64,000 nucleotides of DNA from Microbacterium sp. nov. GSS16 (GTDB lineage: Bacteria; Actinomycetota; Actinomycetes; Actinomycetales; Microbacteriaceae): assembly GCF_028198145.1 (NCBI RefSeq), contig NZ_CP116338.1, positions 2,418,001 through 2,482,000 of the forward strand, read 5' to 3'. Made by a program: the position numbers and the translations under genes. Position 1 is the first letter of the stretch. Each line of letters opens with the position of its first letter. Under the pieces are notes generated by a model. The model was not told the DNA's origin, did no database searches, and saw only the letters and a program-made list of their open reading frames with translations. Positions 1-8,560 of the stretch are shown here, piece by piece.

Positions 1-681
1 GCTGAGCAGACGCCAGGCGTTGAGCGCGGCAGCCATCTCGGCCGTCTTCTTGCTCGTGCCGACGCCGCTGCTCGTCAGGTCGCCGACCCGCACTGTCGCG
101 GTGAACACCCGGTGATGGTCGGGGCCGTCCGACTCGATGGAGTACATGGGAGGGGTCGCCCCGAGCCGGGCGGCCAGCTCCTGCAGACTCGTCTTGGGGT
201 CCATCGCCGCGCCGTAGCGCTCTGGGTCGGCAAGGAGCGGCGCGGTCAGCCGCAGCACCAGCTCGGTGGCGGCATCCGGCCCCGCCGACAGGAAGGTCGC
301 GCCGAAGACGGCTTCCATCGTGTCGGCAAGGATCGAGTCCTTGTCGCGACCACCGGTCTGCTCCTCGCCTCGTCCGAGCCGGAGGTGCTCACCGAGACCG
401 ATAGCGCGAGCGACCTCGGCGAGGGCGACTGTCGAGACGACGCTCGCGCGCCGCTTGGCCAGCTCGCCCTCGTCGAGGTCGGGAAGCGTGGTGAAGAGCA
501 TGACGGTCACAGCGAGCCCGAGCACCGAGTCCCCGAGGAACTCGAGACGCTCGTTGTTCGGGATGCCGCCGTGCTCGTACGCGTAGGAACGATGCGTGAG
601 CGCTCGTTCCAGCAGCTCAGGATCGATGTCGACGCCGAGCTTCTCGACCAGCGATGCCCGCCCCGTGAGAATATCGGCCAT
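1..681 (-). CDS. rnc: Ribonuclease III (3' end beyond the window)
   Basis: Double-strand-specific endoribonuclease that processes rRNA precursors and structured mRNAs. The 227 visible residues start MADILTGRASL at an ATG at 681 and run off the left edge without a stop. The RNase III signature is clear: NNERLEFLGDSVLGL near residues 42-56, with the catalytic acidic residues, and a second acidic patch at DTMEAVFGA. The C-terminal part (DPKTSLQELAARLG, then STSKKTAE-like residues GTSKKTAEMAAALNAW) is the start of the double-stranded RNA-binding domain, so only the last few residues are missing. The start lies 11 nt after the rpmF stop, in the usual actinobacterial order DUF177-rpmF-rnc, which implies cotranscription with ribosomal protein L32. 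Confidence 0.95.
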   Translation of the reverse strand, partial: MADILTGRASLVEKLGVDIDPELLERALTHRSYAYEHGGIPNNERLEFLGDSVLGLAVTVMLFTTLPDLDEGELAKRRASVVSTVALAEVARAIGLGEHLRLGRGEEQTGGRDKDSILADTMEAVFGATFLSAGPDAATELVLRLTAPLLADPERYGAAMDPKTSLQELAARLGATPPMYSIESDGPDHHRVFTATVRVGDLTSSGVGTSKKTAEMAAALNAWRLLS

Positions 682-692
682 GACCGATCCGA

Positions 693-902
693 TCAGATGT
701 CGGCGACCTTGCGGCCCTTGTACTCGAGGAACAGCTCGGTGCCCTGCGAGTCGGTGACGACCTTCGCCTGGTGCGGGCGGCTGTAGACGACCTTGCCGTT
801 CTCGACGGTCTTGACGAGCGCGGGAGCCTCGGCCTTCCACTGCGCGCGGCGCGAGCGGGTGTTCGAACGGGAGACCTTGCGCTTCGGGGGGTTACCAGCC
901 AT
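693..902 (-). CDS. rpmF: 50S ribosomal protein L32
   Basis: Small structural protein of the large ribosomal subunit, 69 residues, starting MAGNPPKRKVSRSNTRSRR. The basic N-terminus with the PKRKVSRS motif is typical of L32. The zinc-binding cysteines of some L32 forms are absent, so this is the cysteine-free form. Longer in-frame extensions upstream were dropped because family members start at this MAGNPPKRK. It sits 2 nt downstream of the DUF177 gene and 11 nt upstream of rnc, a conserved ribosome-biogenesis arrangement. Confidence 0.95.
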   Translation of the reverse strand: MAGNPPKRKVSRSNTRSRRAQWKAEAPALVKTVENGKVVYSRPHQAKVVTDSQGTELFLEYKGRKVADI

Positions 903-904
903 GA

Positions 905-1465
905 CTAGCTCTCTTCTTTCTCGGCGGCGCGGCTCTCTGCCGCGTCGTCCTGGTCTGTGATCTGTCGGAGCGCGCTCCACCGAGGATCGATGGGAGCAGG
1001 GCTCTCTGCACCGGCGCTCTTGGACAGCTTCTCGCCCGTGTTCGGGTCGAGACCCGGGCAATCCGGCTGACACACCGGCTGAAATGGAAGCGACAATACG
1101 ATCGCATCCCTGACCAGAGTTTCAAGATCCACGTGGTCGTCTTGAACTTCGAAGTCAGTTTCTTCCTCACCAGGATACGCGAAAAGCTCCTGGAACTCGA
1201 CTTCGACAGGCGCGGAGATCTCGGTGAGGCAGCGTCCGCACTCTCCGGAGTACTCCGAATCGGCCGTGCCCGACACGAGGATCCCCTCGTGCACCGACTC
1301 GAGGCGCACGTCGAGGTCGAGAGTCTCGCCAGCTTCGACCGAGACGATGCCCTCACCCCACTTCTCGCTGAGGGTCACCTCGAAGCGGTGCTCGCGCATC
1401 TCGCCCGGCTTGCGGACGATGTCACGGACAGGGAGGAAGAAGGGGCCGTCGACTCGGGATTTCAC
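905..1465 (-). CDS. DUF177 / YceD family protein
   Basis: A 186-residue member of the DUF177 (YceD) family, whose bacterial and plastid members are needed for normal 23S rRNA accumulation; the molecular activity is not settled. Family features are the PFFLPVRDIVRKPGEMREH N-terminus, the CGRCL motif near residue 77, and a C-terminal CQPDCPGLDPNTG motif, so paired cysteines that could bind metal are present. The start is a GTG at 1465, kept because the N-terminal segment is conserved; no ATG is available until residue 23. It is immediately followed by rpmF, the usual neighbour, consistent with a role in large-subunit assembly. Confidence 0.88.
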   Translation of the reverse strand: MKSRVDGPFFLPVRDIVRKPGEMREHRFEVTLSEKWGEGIVSVEAGETLDLDVRLESVHEGILVSGTADSEYSGECGRCLTEISAPVEVEFQELFAYPGEEETDFEVQDDHVDLETLVRDAIVLSLPFQPVCQPDCPGLDPNTGEKLSKSAGAESPAPIDPRWSALRQITDQDDAAESRAAEKEES

Positions 1466-1508
1466 CCCGCCATGCTACCGGTCGCGACCTGCACGAGGGC
1501 CGAACGGC

Positions 1509-2006
1509 TCAGAGCCCTCGGGCTCCGGTGTCGAGGAACGATGCGACGACGGGCGGAACGAACGGCGAGACGTCGCCGCCGAGCGCGGCCACCTGGCGCA
1601 CCAGCGAGCTGGACACGAGCGCGTGCGCGGGATCGGGAAGGAGGAACACCGTCTCGATGTCGGCCAGGTGACGGTTCACGATCGCCATCGGCGACTCGTA
1701 GGCGACGTCGACCTGAGAGCGGATGCCCTTCACCAGCACCCCGGCGTCGACGTCGCGAGCATAGTCGACGAGAAGTCCCATGCTCCACGATCCGACGATG
1801 ATGTGACCGTCGATACCCGCCTCGGCGATCGACTGCTCGAGCAGGCTGAGCCGCTGAGCGATCGGAAGCATCGCCTCCTTGCCGGGGTTGTGCACGACCA
1901 GCACGTGCAGCTCGTCGTACAGACGAGCTGCGCGCGAGATGACATCGAGATGCCCCAGCGTGGGCGGGTCGAACGATCCGGGAACGACGGCGATCCGAGA
2001 ATTCAC
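1509..2006 (-). CDS. coaD: Phosphopantetheine adenylyltransferase
   Basis: Transfers AMP from ATP to 4'-phosphopantetheine to give dephospho-CoA, the penultimate step of coenzyme A synthesis. The 165-residue protein starts [21 protein letters not shown], holding the nucleotidyltransferase GSFDPPTxGH motif with its catalytic histidine. The C-terminal VSSSLVRQ motif matches the ISSSxVKE nucleotide-binding loop. Length is normal for the family. The start is a GTG at 2006. It lies between recG and the DUF177 gene, all on the same strand, with 57 nt after recG and 43 nt before the DUF177 start. Confidence 0.95.
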   Translation of the reverse strand: MNSRIAVVPGSFDPPTLGHLDVISRAARLYDELHVLVVHNPGKEAMLPIAQRLSLLEQSIAEAGIDGHIIVGSWSMGLLVDYARDVDAGVLVKGIRSQVDVAYESPMAIVNRHLADIETVFLLPDPAHALVSSSLVRQVAALGGDVSPFVPPVVASFLDTGARGL

Positions 2007-2063
2007 TTCGATGCACTCCGCTCACTCAGTACAGGCACGTCTTCAGCCTATGACACCGCACCC

Positions 2064-4235
2064 TCAGTTCTTGCTGAGGGCGGCGCGATCGGATTCGCTC
2101 ACCCGACCGGCGATCGCGACGCGCAGCCCGGGGTGCGCCACCAGCATCGGATCGTCTTTGAGGATGTCGGCGGCGATGTCCCGCGCGTAGGCGATGAGCC
2201 CGGCGTCTTTGACCACCCGAAGCAGCCGCAGCGATGACTTGACGCCGGCCTGGGCGGCGCCGAGCACGTCGCCTTCACCGCGCAGCTCGAGGTCGACCTC
2301 GGCCAGCTCGAATCCGTCGAGCGTCGCGGCGACCGCCTCGACTCGCTCTCTCGCGAGCGAGGCGCCTTCGGCTTCGGTGACGAGCAGGCAGAGGCCGGGG
2401 TGCGCACCTCGGCCGACGCGACCGCGCAGCTGGTGCAGCTGCGAGACACCGAATCGATCGGCGTCCATGATGATCATGGTCGAGGCGTTCGGCACGTCGA
2501 CGCCGACCTCGATCACCGTCGTGGCGATGAGCAGGTCGATCTCGCCGCGCGCGACCGCGCGCATCACGGCGTCCTTCTCCTCCGCGGGCATCTTGCCGTG
2601 CAGCACCGCCCGTCGCACTGTGCCGAGTGCCGGATGCGTGGCGAGCAGCTCGTCGAGCTGCACCACTCCCCACCGGGGACCCTTGCCCTCGACGTCGGGC
2701 GGCGGCTGATCGTCGGCCTCCACCGACTCCTTCGCCGTGTCGATCGCCGCGCACACGGCGAAGACCTGGCGCCCATCCGCGATCTCCTCGGCGGCGCGCG
2801 CCCAGACCCGCTGGAACCACTCCGGATGCTCGGCCAGCGGCGCGACGTGCGTGGTGATGCCGGCACGGCCGGCCGGCATCGACCGGATGACCGAGGTGTC
2901 GAGATCCCCGAAGACGGTCATCGCGACGGTGCGCGGGATGGGCGTCGCGGTCAGCACGATGGCGTGCGGGGCGGTGCCCTTGGCGCGCAGCATCTCGCGC
3001 TGCTCGACGCCGAAGCGATGCTGCTCGTCGACGACGACGAGCGCCAGGTCGGCGAAGGTGGTCTTCTCGGAGAGCAGGGCGTGAGTGCCGATCACGATCA
3101 GCGATTGGCCGGATGCCACCCGCAGCGCGGCTTTGCGCCGCTCCGGTGCGGACATCTGGCCGGTGAGCAGGGTCGGGATGAGCTCGGAGGCCATGTCGGG
3201 GCCGAGCATCTTCGTGATCGATCGGAGGTGCTGCGCCGCGAGCACCTCCGTCGGGGCGATGAGCGCCGCCTGTCCGCCCGACTCGGCCGTCTGCAGCATC
3301 GCTCGCAGGGCGACCAGCGTCTTGCCCGAGCCGACTTCCCCCTGGATCAGACGGTTCATCGGCCGATCGGCGCTCAGGTCGGCGGCGATCTCGGCACCGA
3401 CGCGCTGCTGGTCTGGAGTGAGGGTGAACTCGAGGCGGGCGTCGAAGCGCTCGAGGAGTCCCCCCGGCTGGGCGATCCGCGGGGTGGCGGTCAGCGCACG
3501 CACCTGGATGCGCTGCTGCAGCAGCGCCGTCTGCAGCACGAGGGCCTCGTGCATGCGCAGCGTGCGGACGGCGGGATCGATGTCGGCCTTGCGCCGCGGC
3601 CGATGGATCGCTTCGAGTGCCTGCCGGGCGGTGAGCAGCCCCTCGCGGGCCCGGACGTCGTCGGACAGCGGGTCGGGCACCTCACCCAGCTGATCGAGCA
3701 CCACGCCGACCAGCTTCGCTATCTGCCAGCTCTGCATCGCCGAGGTCGCCGGATAGATCGGGATGGGGACGTCCTGCAGGGCATCCGCCTGACGGTAGGC
3801 GCTCTCGGTGTCTTCGAAGAGCTGGTAGTCGGGATGCGCGAACTGCACCCGGTCTTTGAACATGCCGACCTTGCCGGAGAAGATGCCGCGGCGCCCGACC
3901 GACAGCTCCTTCCGGCGCCACTCGGCCTGTCCGATGTTCTTCGCGAAGAAGGTCAGCGACATCTGCCCGACGCCGTCGCCGATGATGACCTCGAGCATCG
4001 CGCCACGCCGATTGCGCATCTCGCGGGCCGTCGCCGAGATGACCTCGCCGACGATGGTGACGGTCTCGCCGACGGGCAGCTCGAGGATCGGCGTCAGCTC
4101 CCCGCGATCGGCGTAACGCCGTGGATAGTGCCCCAGCAGATCGCCGACGCCGGTCATCCGGAACGCCTTCTCGAGTGTCTTGGCCGTTGACGCGCCGAGG
4201 GCGGTCGTCAGCGGCGTGTCGAGCTCGAAGCGCAT
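2064..4235 (-). CDS. recG: ATP-dependent DNA helicase RecG
   Basis: Branch-migrating superfamily 2 helicase that regresses stalled replication forks and processes Holliday junctions. The 723-residue product has the N-terminal wedge/OB-fold domain (about residues 1-240, with VTIVGEVISA), then the helicase core: Walker A IQGEVGSGKT near residue 300, DEQH box in LVVVDEQHRFGVEQR, motif III VLTATPIPRT, and motif VI QLRGRVGRG. Full length for actinobacterial RecG. Start ATG at 4235 faces rsmD across 54 nt, so the two genes share a divergent control region. Downstream is coaD on the same strand. Confidence 0.96.
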   Translation of the reverse strand: MRFELDTPLTTALGASTAKTLEKAFRMTGVGDLLGHYPRRYADRGELTPILELPVGETVTIVGEVISATAREMRNRRGAMLEVIIGDGVGQMSLTFFAKNIGQAEWRRKELSVGRRGIFSGKVGMFKDRVQFAHPDYQLFEDTESAYRQADALQDVPIPIYPATSAMQSWQIAKLVGVVLDQLGEVPDPLSDDVRAREGLLTARQALEAIHRPRRKADIDPAVRTLRMHEALVLQTALLQQRIQVRALTATPRIAQPGGLLERFDARLEFTLTPDQQRVGAEIAADLSADRPMNRLIQGEVGSGKTLVALRAMLQTAESGGQAALIAPTEVLAAQHLRSITKMLGPDMASELIPTLLTGQMSAPERRKAALRVASGQSLIVIGTHALLSEKTTFADLALVVVDEQHRFGVEQREMLRAKGTAPHAIVLTATPIPRTVAMTVFGDLDTSVIRSMPAGRAGITTHVAPLAEHPEWFQRVWARAAEEIADGRQVFAVCAAIDTAKESVEADDQPPPDVEGKGPRWGVVQLDELLATHPALGTVRRAVLHGKMPAEEKDAVMRAVARGEIDLLIATTVIEVGVDVPNASTMIIMDADRFGVSQLHQLRGRVGRGAHPGLCLLVTEAEGASLARERVEAVAATLDGFELAEVDLELRGEGDVLGAAQAGVKSSLRLLRVVKDAGLIAYARDIAADILKDDPMLVAHPGLRVAIAGRVSESDRAALSKN

Positions 4236-4289
4236 GGTTCGAGTCTACGGAGCGCCGGGGACATCGACCGCTTGTCGTATCGTGATCGG

Positions 4290-4865
4290 GTGACGAGGAT
4301 CATCGCCGGCGGCGCACGAGGCGCACGGCTCGACGTGCCGGGCACCGGAACCCGACCCACCAGCGACCGGGTGCGCGAGTCGCTCTTCGGCGCGCTGGAG
4401 GCGATGGACGCGATCGACGGCGCCCGCGTGCTCGATCTGTACGCCGGCAGTGGCGCGCTCGGCCTGGAGGCCCTGAGCCGGGGCGCCCGATCGGTCGATC
4501 TCGTCGAGATCTCGCGCTCGGCTGTAGGCGTCGTCGGCCGCAATGCGGGCGTCGTCGCCAAGGCCATGGGCGGCGCTGCGGCGTCGAAAGTCCATCAGAG
4601 CACTGTGCGCGCCTATCTGTCGCGCGCGCAGGGCCAGTTCGATCTCGTGTTCACCGACCCGCCCTACGACCTGGACGACTCGGCGATGACAGCCGATCTC
4701 ATCGCTCTCGCTCCTCTGCTGTCGACGGACGCGGTGGTGGTCATCGAGCGCGGAAAGCGCGCGGCGCCGCCCGACCTCGACGCCGCCGGCCTCACTCTCC
4801 TGAGAGAGAAGGCTTACGGAGACACCCGGGTGTGGTGGGCTGAGCTCGCCAGCGACGACGCCTGA
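4290..4865 (+). CDS. rsmD: 16S rRNA (guanine(966)-N(2))-methyltransferase
   Basis: SAM-dependent methyltransferase that modifies G966 of 16S rRNA on the assembled small subunit. The product reads (M)TRIIAGGARGARL at its N-terminus, the typical RsmD start, which is why the GTG at 4290 was chosen over an in-frame TTG 18 nt upstream. SAM-binding motif I is VLDLYAGSGALGLEALSRGA near residues 48-67 and the catalytic motif IV is FTDPPYDL near 130. About 191 residues, normal for the family. It diverges from recG; in related actinobacteria rsmD is likewise close to recG and coaD. Confidence 0.93.
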   Translation: MTRIIAGGARGARLDVPGTGTRPTSDRVRESLFGALEAMDAIDGARVLDLYAGSGALGLEALSRGARSVDLVEISRSAVGVVGRNAGVVAKAMGGAAASKVHQSTVRAYLSRAQGQFDLVFTDPPYDLDDSAMTADLIALAPLLSTDAVVVIERGKRAAPPDLDAAGLTLLREKAYGDTRVWWAELASDDA

Positions 4866-4881
4866 CGTCGTCCCACCGGGG

Positions 4882-5889
4882 TCAGCGCGCGTGATCCCAG
4901 TCGCGGTACGGGTCCCAGCCCGTCTCGTCGACGGCCTGCCCGTCGACGAGAACCGGAGCCCCCATGCGGGCGGTCACCGTGCCGATCCTCTCGAAGCCCT
5001 CGGGCACGACGCCGCCGTCGGGGAAGATCGCCAGCAGGCCGTGGTCCTCTCCCCCGCCCAGCGCACGACCGCGATCGCCGCCGAACGCCAGCGCGTCCAG
5101 CGCCTGTCCCGAGAGTGCGATCGTGACTCCCGAGGCATCCGCCAGTCGTGAGGCGTCAAGCGCCAGGCCGTCGGAGAGATCCATCATGGCGTGGGCGCCG
5201 GCTTCCGCCGCGATCGGTCCGAGATGCAGCGGTGGCACCGGGCGCAGCTGGCGATCCAGGGCGCGCAGCTGAACGGCATCCAGCGACGCGCGATCGACCG
5301 GAATCGCAGTGGCACCGTCGCGGAATCGGGCGAACAGCAGCCCGAGGCCCGCCGCCGCGACGCCGAGCTCGCCGGCCAGGGCGACGACGTCGCCGGGGCG
5401 CGCACCGGCACGGGTCACCGCAGGGCGTCCGTCGAGGTCGCCCAGCGCCGTCACCGCGATCATCAGCAGCTCGGACACGGTGAGATCGCCCCCGACGACC
5501 GAGCATCCAGGCGCGAGCCGGGCACAGCACTCGCGGAAGCCGTCGGCCATCGCCGTGATGAACGAGAGCCGGGTGTCTGCGGGCACCGCGAGCGACACGA
5601 GCAGGCCGGTCGGGACCGCGCCCATCGCGGCGATGTCGGAGAGGTTGACCGCCGCAGACTTCCAGCCGAGGTCGTAGCCGCTCGACCACGCGAGCCGGAA
5701 GTCGGGCCCTTCGACCAGAGTGTCGGCGCTGGCCACGACCGACCCCGACGGGGCGTCGATCACGGCCGCGTCATCGCCGGGACCGAGCACGGCGTGCGCG
5801 GCCGGTGCCGTGCGCGAGAGGATCGCGCGGAGCACCGCTCCCTCCGAGATGTCGCCGATGCGCGGGTCGTCGTCGGAACCGGATGCCAT
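4882..5889 (-). CDS. thiL: Thiamine-monophosphate kinase
   Basis: Phosphorylates thiamine monophosphate to the active cofactor thiamine diphosphate. The 335-residue protein has the PurM/ThiL fold: LGPGDDAAVID near residue 36 and VVASADTLVEGPDFR with the metal- and substrate-binding aspartates, then VVGGDLT, the MMDLSDGLALDA motif and a late GGGEDHGLLA. The start ATG at 5889 is followed by an acidic leader and GDISEGAVLRAIL, as expected. It is convergent with rsmD (16-nt gap) and divergent from the DUF3515 lipoprotein gene (23-nt gap). No TPP riboswitch-like structure was recognised in that short gap. Confidence 0.94.
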   Translation of the reverse strand: MASGSDDDPRIGDISEGAVLRAILSRTAPAAHAVLGPGDDAAVIDAPSGSVVASADTLVEGPDFRLAWSSGYDLGWKSAAVNLSDIAAMGAVPTGLLVSLAVPADTRLSFITAMADGFRECCARLAPGCSVVGGDLTVSELLMIAVTALGDLDGRPAVTRAGARPGDVVALAGELGVAAAGLGLLFARFRDGATAIPVDRASLDAVQLRALDRQLRPVPPLHLGPIAAEAGAHAMMDLSDGLALDASRLADASGVTIALSGQALDALAFGGDRGRALGGGEDHGLLAIFPDGGVVPEGFERIGTVTARMGAPVLVDGQAVDETGWDPYRDWDHAR

Positions 5890-5912
5890 GCCGACAACGG
5901 TAGCCTGGAATC

Positions 5913-6473
5913 ATGCTGCGCCGTCTCGCCCTGATCATCGGTGCGGCGATGATGCTCGCCCTCACCGGCTGCTCGACCACCGTCGCCCTCACCCCCGCCG
6001 ACGATGCGAACAATCCCGCGTGCGCGGAGGTGACGGTGCGCCTGCCGCAGAGCGTCGCCGGGCAGGACCGTCGGTGGACCGACGCGCAGGCCACCGGTGC
6101 ATACGGCACGGACGGGAAGACGAGCGTGATCCTGACCTGCGGAGTCGCCGTTCCGGGTCCCACCGCCGACCTGCAGTGCGTGACCCTCGAGGGCATCGAC
6201 TGGCTCGTCGACGAGTCGGACGCGCCGCGGATGCGCATGACGACCTACGGCCGCAGCCCGGCGGTGCAGGTCTTCGTCGACACCGAGGTCGTCAGCGCCA
6301 ACGATGTGCTCACCAGCTCCGGCATCGTGTCGGGCGTGCGGATGATCGAGGCCGACAGCGCCTGCTCGACCCCGGACGAGCTGCCGAGTAGCCCTTCGGC
6401 AGGCTCAGGGCCCCAGAGGGAACAGAGGCCCAGAAGGCTCAGCGGCGCAGCCCGCCTTCGATCAGCTCGGTGA
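5913..6473 (+). CDS. DUF3515 family lipoprotein
   Basis: Predicted exported lipoprotein of unknown function, 186 residues. It has a signal peptide with lipobox LALTGCS (cysteine at residue 20), then a domain of about 130 residues with CAEVTVRLPQ and a conserved cysteine pattern, matching the actinobacterial DUF3515 family. In related genomes this gene often sits beside ddl and thiL, as here. The last roughly 35 codons (PSSPSAGSGPQREQRPRR onward) look non-native: they come from a REP-like hairpin at 6391-6411 and run 35 nt into the convergent ddl gene, suggesting the original stop was lost. Confidence 0.78.
   Translation: MLRRLALIIGAAMMLALTGCSTTVALTPADDANNPACAEVTVRLPQSVAGQDRRWTDAQATGAYGTDGKTSVILTCGVAVPGPTADLQCVTLEGIDWLVDESDAPRMRMTTYGRSPAVQVFVDTEVVSANDVLTSSGIVSGVRMIEADSACSTPDELPSSPSAGSGPQREQRPRRLSGAARLRSAR
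6391..6411. repeat. REP-like hairpin in the 3' end of the DUF3515 gene
   Basis: Arms GCCCT and AGGGC close a loop containing TTCGGCAGGCTCA. The same core, with one base different, is in the hairpin at 47451-47475 in pglW. Small hairpins with a TTCGACAGGCTCA core are familiar as dispersed repeats in Microbacteriaceae (family knowledge). Here the hairpin lies within the reading frame and contributes the peptide PSSPSAGSGP. Confidence 0.7.
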
Positions 6474-7518
6474 TCAGGTCGCCGTAGCTCAGGCCCGACG
6501 CGATCCAGCACTTCGGGAACATCGAGATCGGGGTGAACCCCGGCATGGTGTTCAGCTCGTTCACGACGATCCCGCCGTCCGCGGTGAGGAACACGTCGAC
6601 CCGCGCGAGGCCCTTGCCGTCGACCGCCTCGAACGCGCGCACGCCGACCTGCTGCACGGCCGCGATCTCGGCATCCGACATCTCCGCCGGGCAGACGACG
6701 TCGACACCGTCGCCACCGAGGTACTTGCCCTCGAAGTCGTAGAATCCGCGCGAGGTGAGCACGATCTCACCCGGCAGCGATGCGCGCACGCCGTCGGCGG
6801 TCTCGAGGATCGCGACCTCGATCTCGCGGCCGACGATGCCCGTCTCGACGAGCACCTTCTCGTCTTCCGCGAAGGCCACCTCGAGAGCCGCGTCGAGCTC
6901 GCCGAGACTCTCGACCTTCGACACCCCGACGCTGGACCCCGCCCGCGCGGGCTTGACGAAGAGCGGCAGACCCAGCTCGGCGATCGCCGCGCGCAGCGGC
7001 GCCGATTCCTGCTGCCAGGCACGCTGCCGCACGGTCACCCACGGCGACACGGCGATGCCCTCGGATTCGAGGGCGACCTTCATGAAGTGCTTGTCCATGC
7101 ACATCGCCGAGTCGAGCACCCCGCCGCCCGCGTACGGGATCTCGAGGATGTCGAAGAAGCCCTGGATCGTGCCGTCCTCGCCGTGCGTGCCGTGCAGGAT
7201 CGGCAGCACCACGTCGACGGCGGCGAGCTCGACCGCGGAGCCGTCCGGCGCGATCACCCGCAGGACGCGGTCGCCGGCTTCGGGCCAGCGGATCCGGGTG
7301 CCGTTGTCGATCACCTCGGGCATGTGCGCCGCGTCCAGCGCGAACTTCGCCGGGTCGTCCTGCTCGAGCACGAACGCGCCCTCGCGCGTGATCCCGACCG
7401 GGATCACGTCGTAGCGATCGCGATCAATCGCCGCCAGCACCCCGCCCGCCGTTGCGGAGCTGATCGAATGCTCGCTGGAACGCCCGCCGAAGAGCACCAC
7501 CACCGTCTGCTTGTCCAT
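6439..7518 (-). CDS. ddl: D-alanine--D-alanine ligase
   Basis: ATP-grasp enzyme that joins two D-alanines for the peptidoglycan stem peptide. The 359-residue protein starts MDKQTVVVLFGGRSSEHSIS, the canonical ligase N-terminus. The substrate loop HGTHGEDGTIQGFFD is near residues 110-124, the ATP-grasp core includes LPLFVKPARAGSSVGVSK, and the metal-binding end is VVNELNTMPGFTPISMFP. The start ATG at 7518 lies within the end of gpsA, giving an unusually long 95-nt overlap. Its 3' end overlaps the convergent DUF3515 gene by 35 nt. It begins the distal part of a wall and membrane precursor run (murA, plsC, gpsA, ddl). Confidence 0.96.
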   Translation of the reverse strand: MDKQTVVVLFGGRSSEHSISSATAGGVLAAIDRDRYDVIPVGITREGAFVLEQDDPAKFALDAAHMPEVIDNGTRIRWPEAGDRVLRVIAPDGSAVELAAVDVVLPILHGTHGEDGTIQGFFDILEIPYAGGGVLDSAMCMDKHFMKVALESEGIAVSPWVTVRQRAWQQESAPLRAAIAELGLPLFVKPARAGSSVGVSKVESLGELDAALEVAFAEDEKVLVETGIVGREIEVAILETADGVRASLPGEIVLTSRGFYDFEGKYLGGDGVDVVCPAEMSDAEIAAVQQVGVRAFEAVDGKGLARVDVFLTADGGIVVNELNTMPGFTPISMFPKCWIASGLSYGDLITELIEGGLRR

Positions 7519-8560
7519 GATTGGTCCTCTCCTCCTGCGGAGTGTCGTCGTCGGTGGTCAGGTGCGGTGCGATGTCGCGCGGATCCATCCGTCCGTCGAG
7601 CACCATCTTCACCTGCTGCACGATGGGCATGTGCACCTCGGACTCGTGCGCGAGCTGCAGAATGGGCGCGACCGAAGCCAGTCCCTCGGCGGTCTGATTC
7701 ATCTGCTTCACCACATCGTGGAAGCTGTAGCCCTGCCCGAGCAGCCGCCCGGCGGTGTTGTTGCGACTCAGCGGCGACTGACAGGTGGCGATGAGATCGC
7801 CGAGCCCGGCGAGACCCTGCAGGGTCTCGGGCCTGGCGCCGTTCGCGACTGCGAAGTCGGTCATCTCGACCAGACCGCGGGTGATGATCGACGCCTTGGT
7901 GTTCTCGCCGTATCCGACGCCGTCGACGATGCCGATGGCGACCGCGATGAGATTCTTCAGCACACCGCCGAACTCGGTCCCGATCACGTCGGTGTTCACG
8001 AACGAGCGAAAGTACCGGTTGCGGGCGGTGCGCGCCACGACATCCGCCGTCTCCTGACTCCGCGCGGCGATCACGGCCGCCGTGGGCTGCTCGCGCGCGA
8101 TCTCGAGGGCGAGATTGGGTCCGGATGCCACCGCGACCCGATCCGGATCGCACCGCAGCTCCTGCTCGATGACCTGACTCATCCGCAGTCCCGACGAGCG
8201 CTCGACGCCCTTCATCAGGCTGACGATCGGGATGTCGCGACCGGCGAGCAGCGGGCGGAGCGCCTTCAGGTTCTCACGCAGGGTCTGACTCGGCACCGAC
8301 AGGTACACCTGCTCGGCGCCGTCGAGGGCGTGGGCGAGCTCGTGCGTGGCTCTCATGTTGCGGGGCAGATTGATGCCGGGCAGGTATTTCGAGTTGCGCT
8401 TGGCCTCGTCGATCTCGTGTGCGAGCTCGGGCCGGCGCGCCCACATGGTGACCTGTGCGCCGCCGTCGGAGAGGATCTTGCCGAAAGTGGTGCCCCAGCT
8501 GCCCGCCCCGATGACGGCCGCTCGTGTGCCGGACGGCTGCGGTGTGCGCTTATGAATCAA
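7424..8560 (-). CDS. gpsA: Glycerol-3-phosphate dehydrogenase [NAD(P)+]
   Basis: Reduces dihydroxyacetone phosphate to sn-glycerol 3-phosphate, the backbone for phospholipids. The N-terminus AAVIGAGSWGTTFGKIL is the Rossmann GxGxxG motif, followed by SLMKGVERSSG, the catalytic-lysine region LKNLIAVAIGIVDGVGYGENTKA, and the substrate-binding GLAGLGDLIATC. The 378 residues exceed the usual 330-340: about 30 C-terminal residues (HGQADGGGALRRAFQRAF and on) are encoded inside ddl in another frame and resemble no family feature. The start is a TTG at 8560 overlapping the plsC stop by 11 nt. The next gene upstream encodes an acyltransferase that would use its product. Confidence 0.93.
   Translation of the reverse strand: MIHKRTPQPSGTRAAVIGAGSWGTTFGKILSDGGAQVTMWARRPELAHEIDEAKRNSKYLPGINLPRNMRATHELAHALDGAEQVYLSVPSQTLRENLKALRPLLAGRDIPIVSLMKGVERSSGLRMSQVIEQELRCDPDRVAVASGPNLALEIAREQPTAAVIAARSQETADVVARTARNRYFRSFVNTDVIGTEFGGVLKNLIAVAIGIVDGVGYGENTKASIITRGLVEMTDFAVANGARPETLQGLAGLGDLIATCQSPLSRNNTAGRLLGQGYSFHDVVKQMNQTAEGLASVAPILQLAHESEVHMPIVQQVKMVLDGRMDPRDIAPHLTTDDDTPQEERTNHGQADGGGALRRAFQRAFDQLRNGGRGAGGD

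Noticed and set aside
1224-2237. Long forward frame opposite coaD and the DUF177 gene
   Set aside because: Antisense to two recognisable conserved genes, with no motif of its own.
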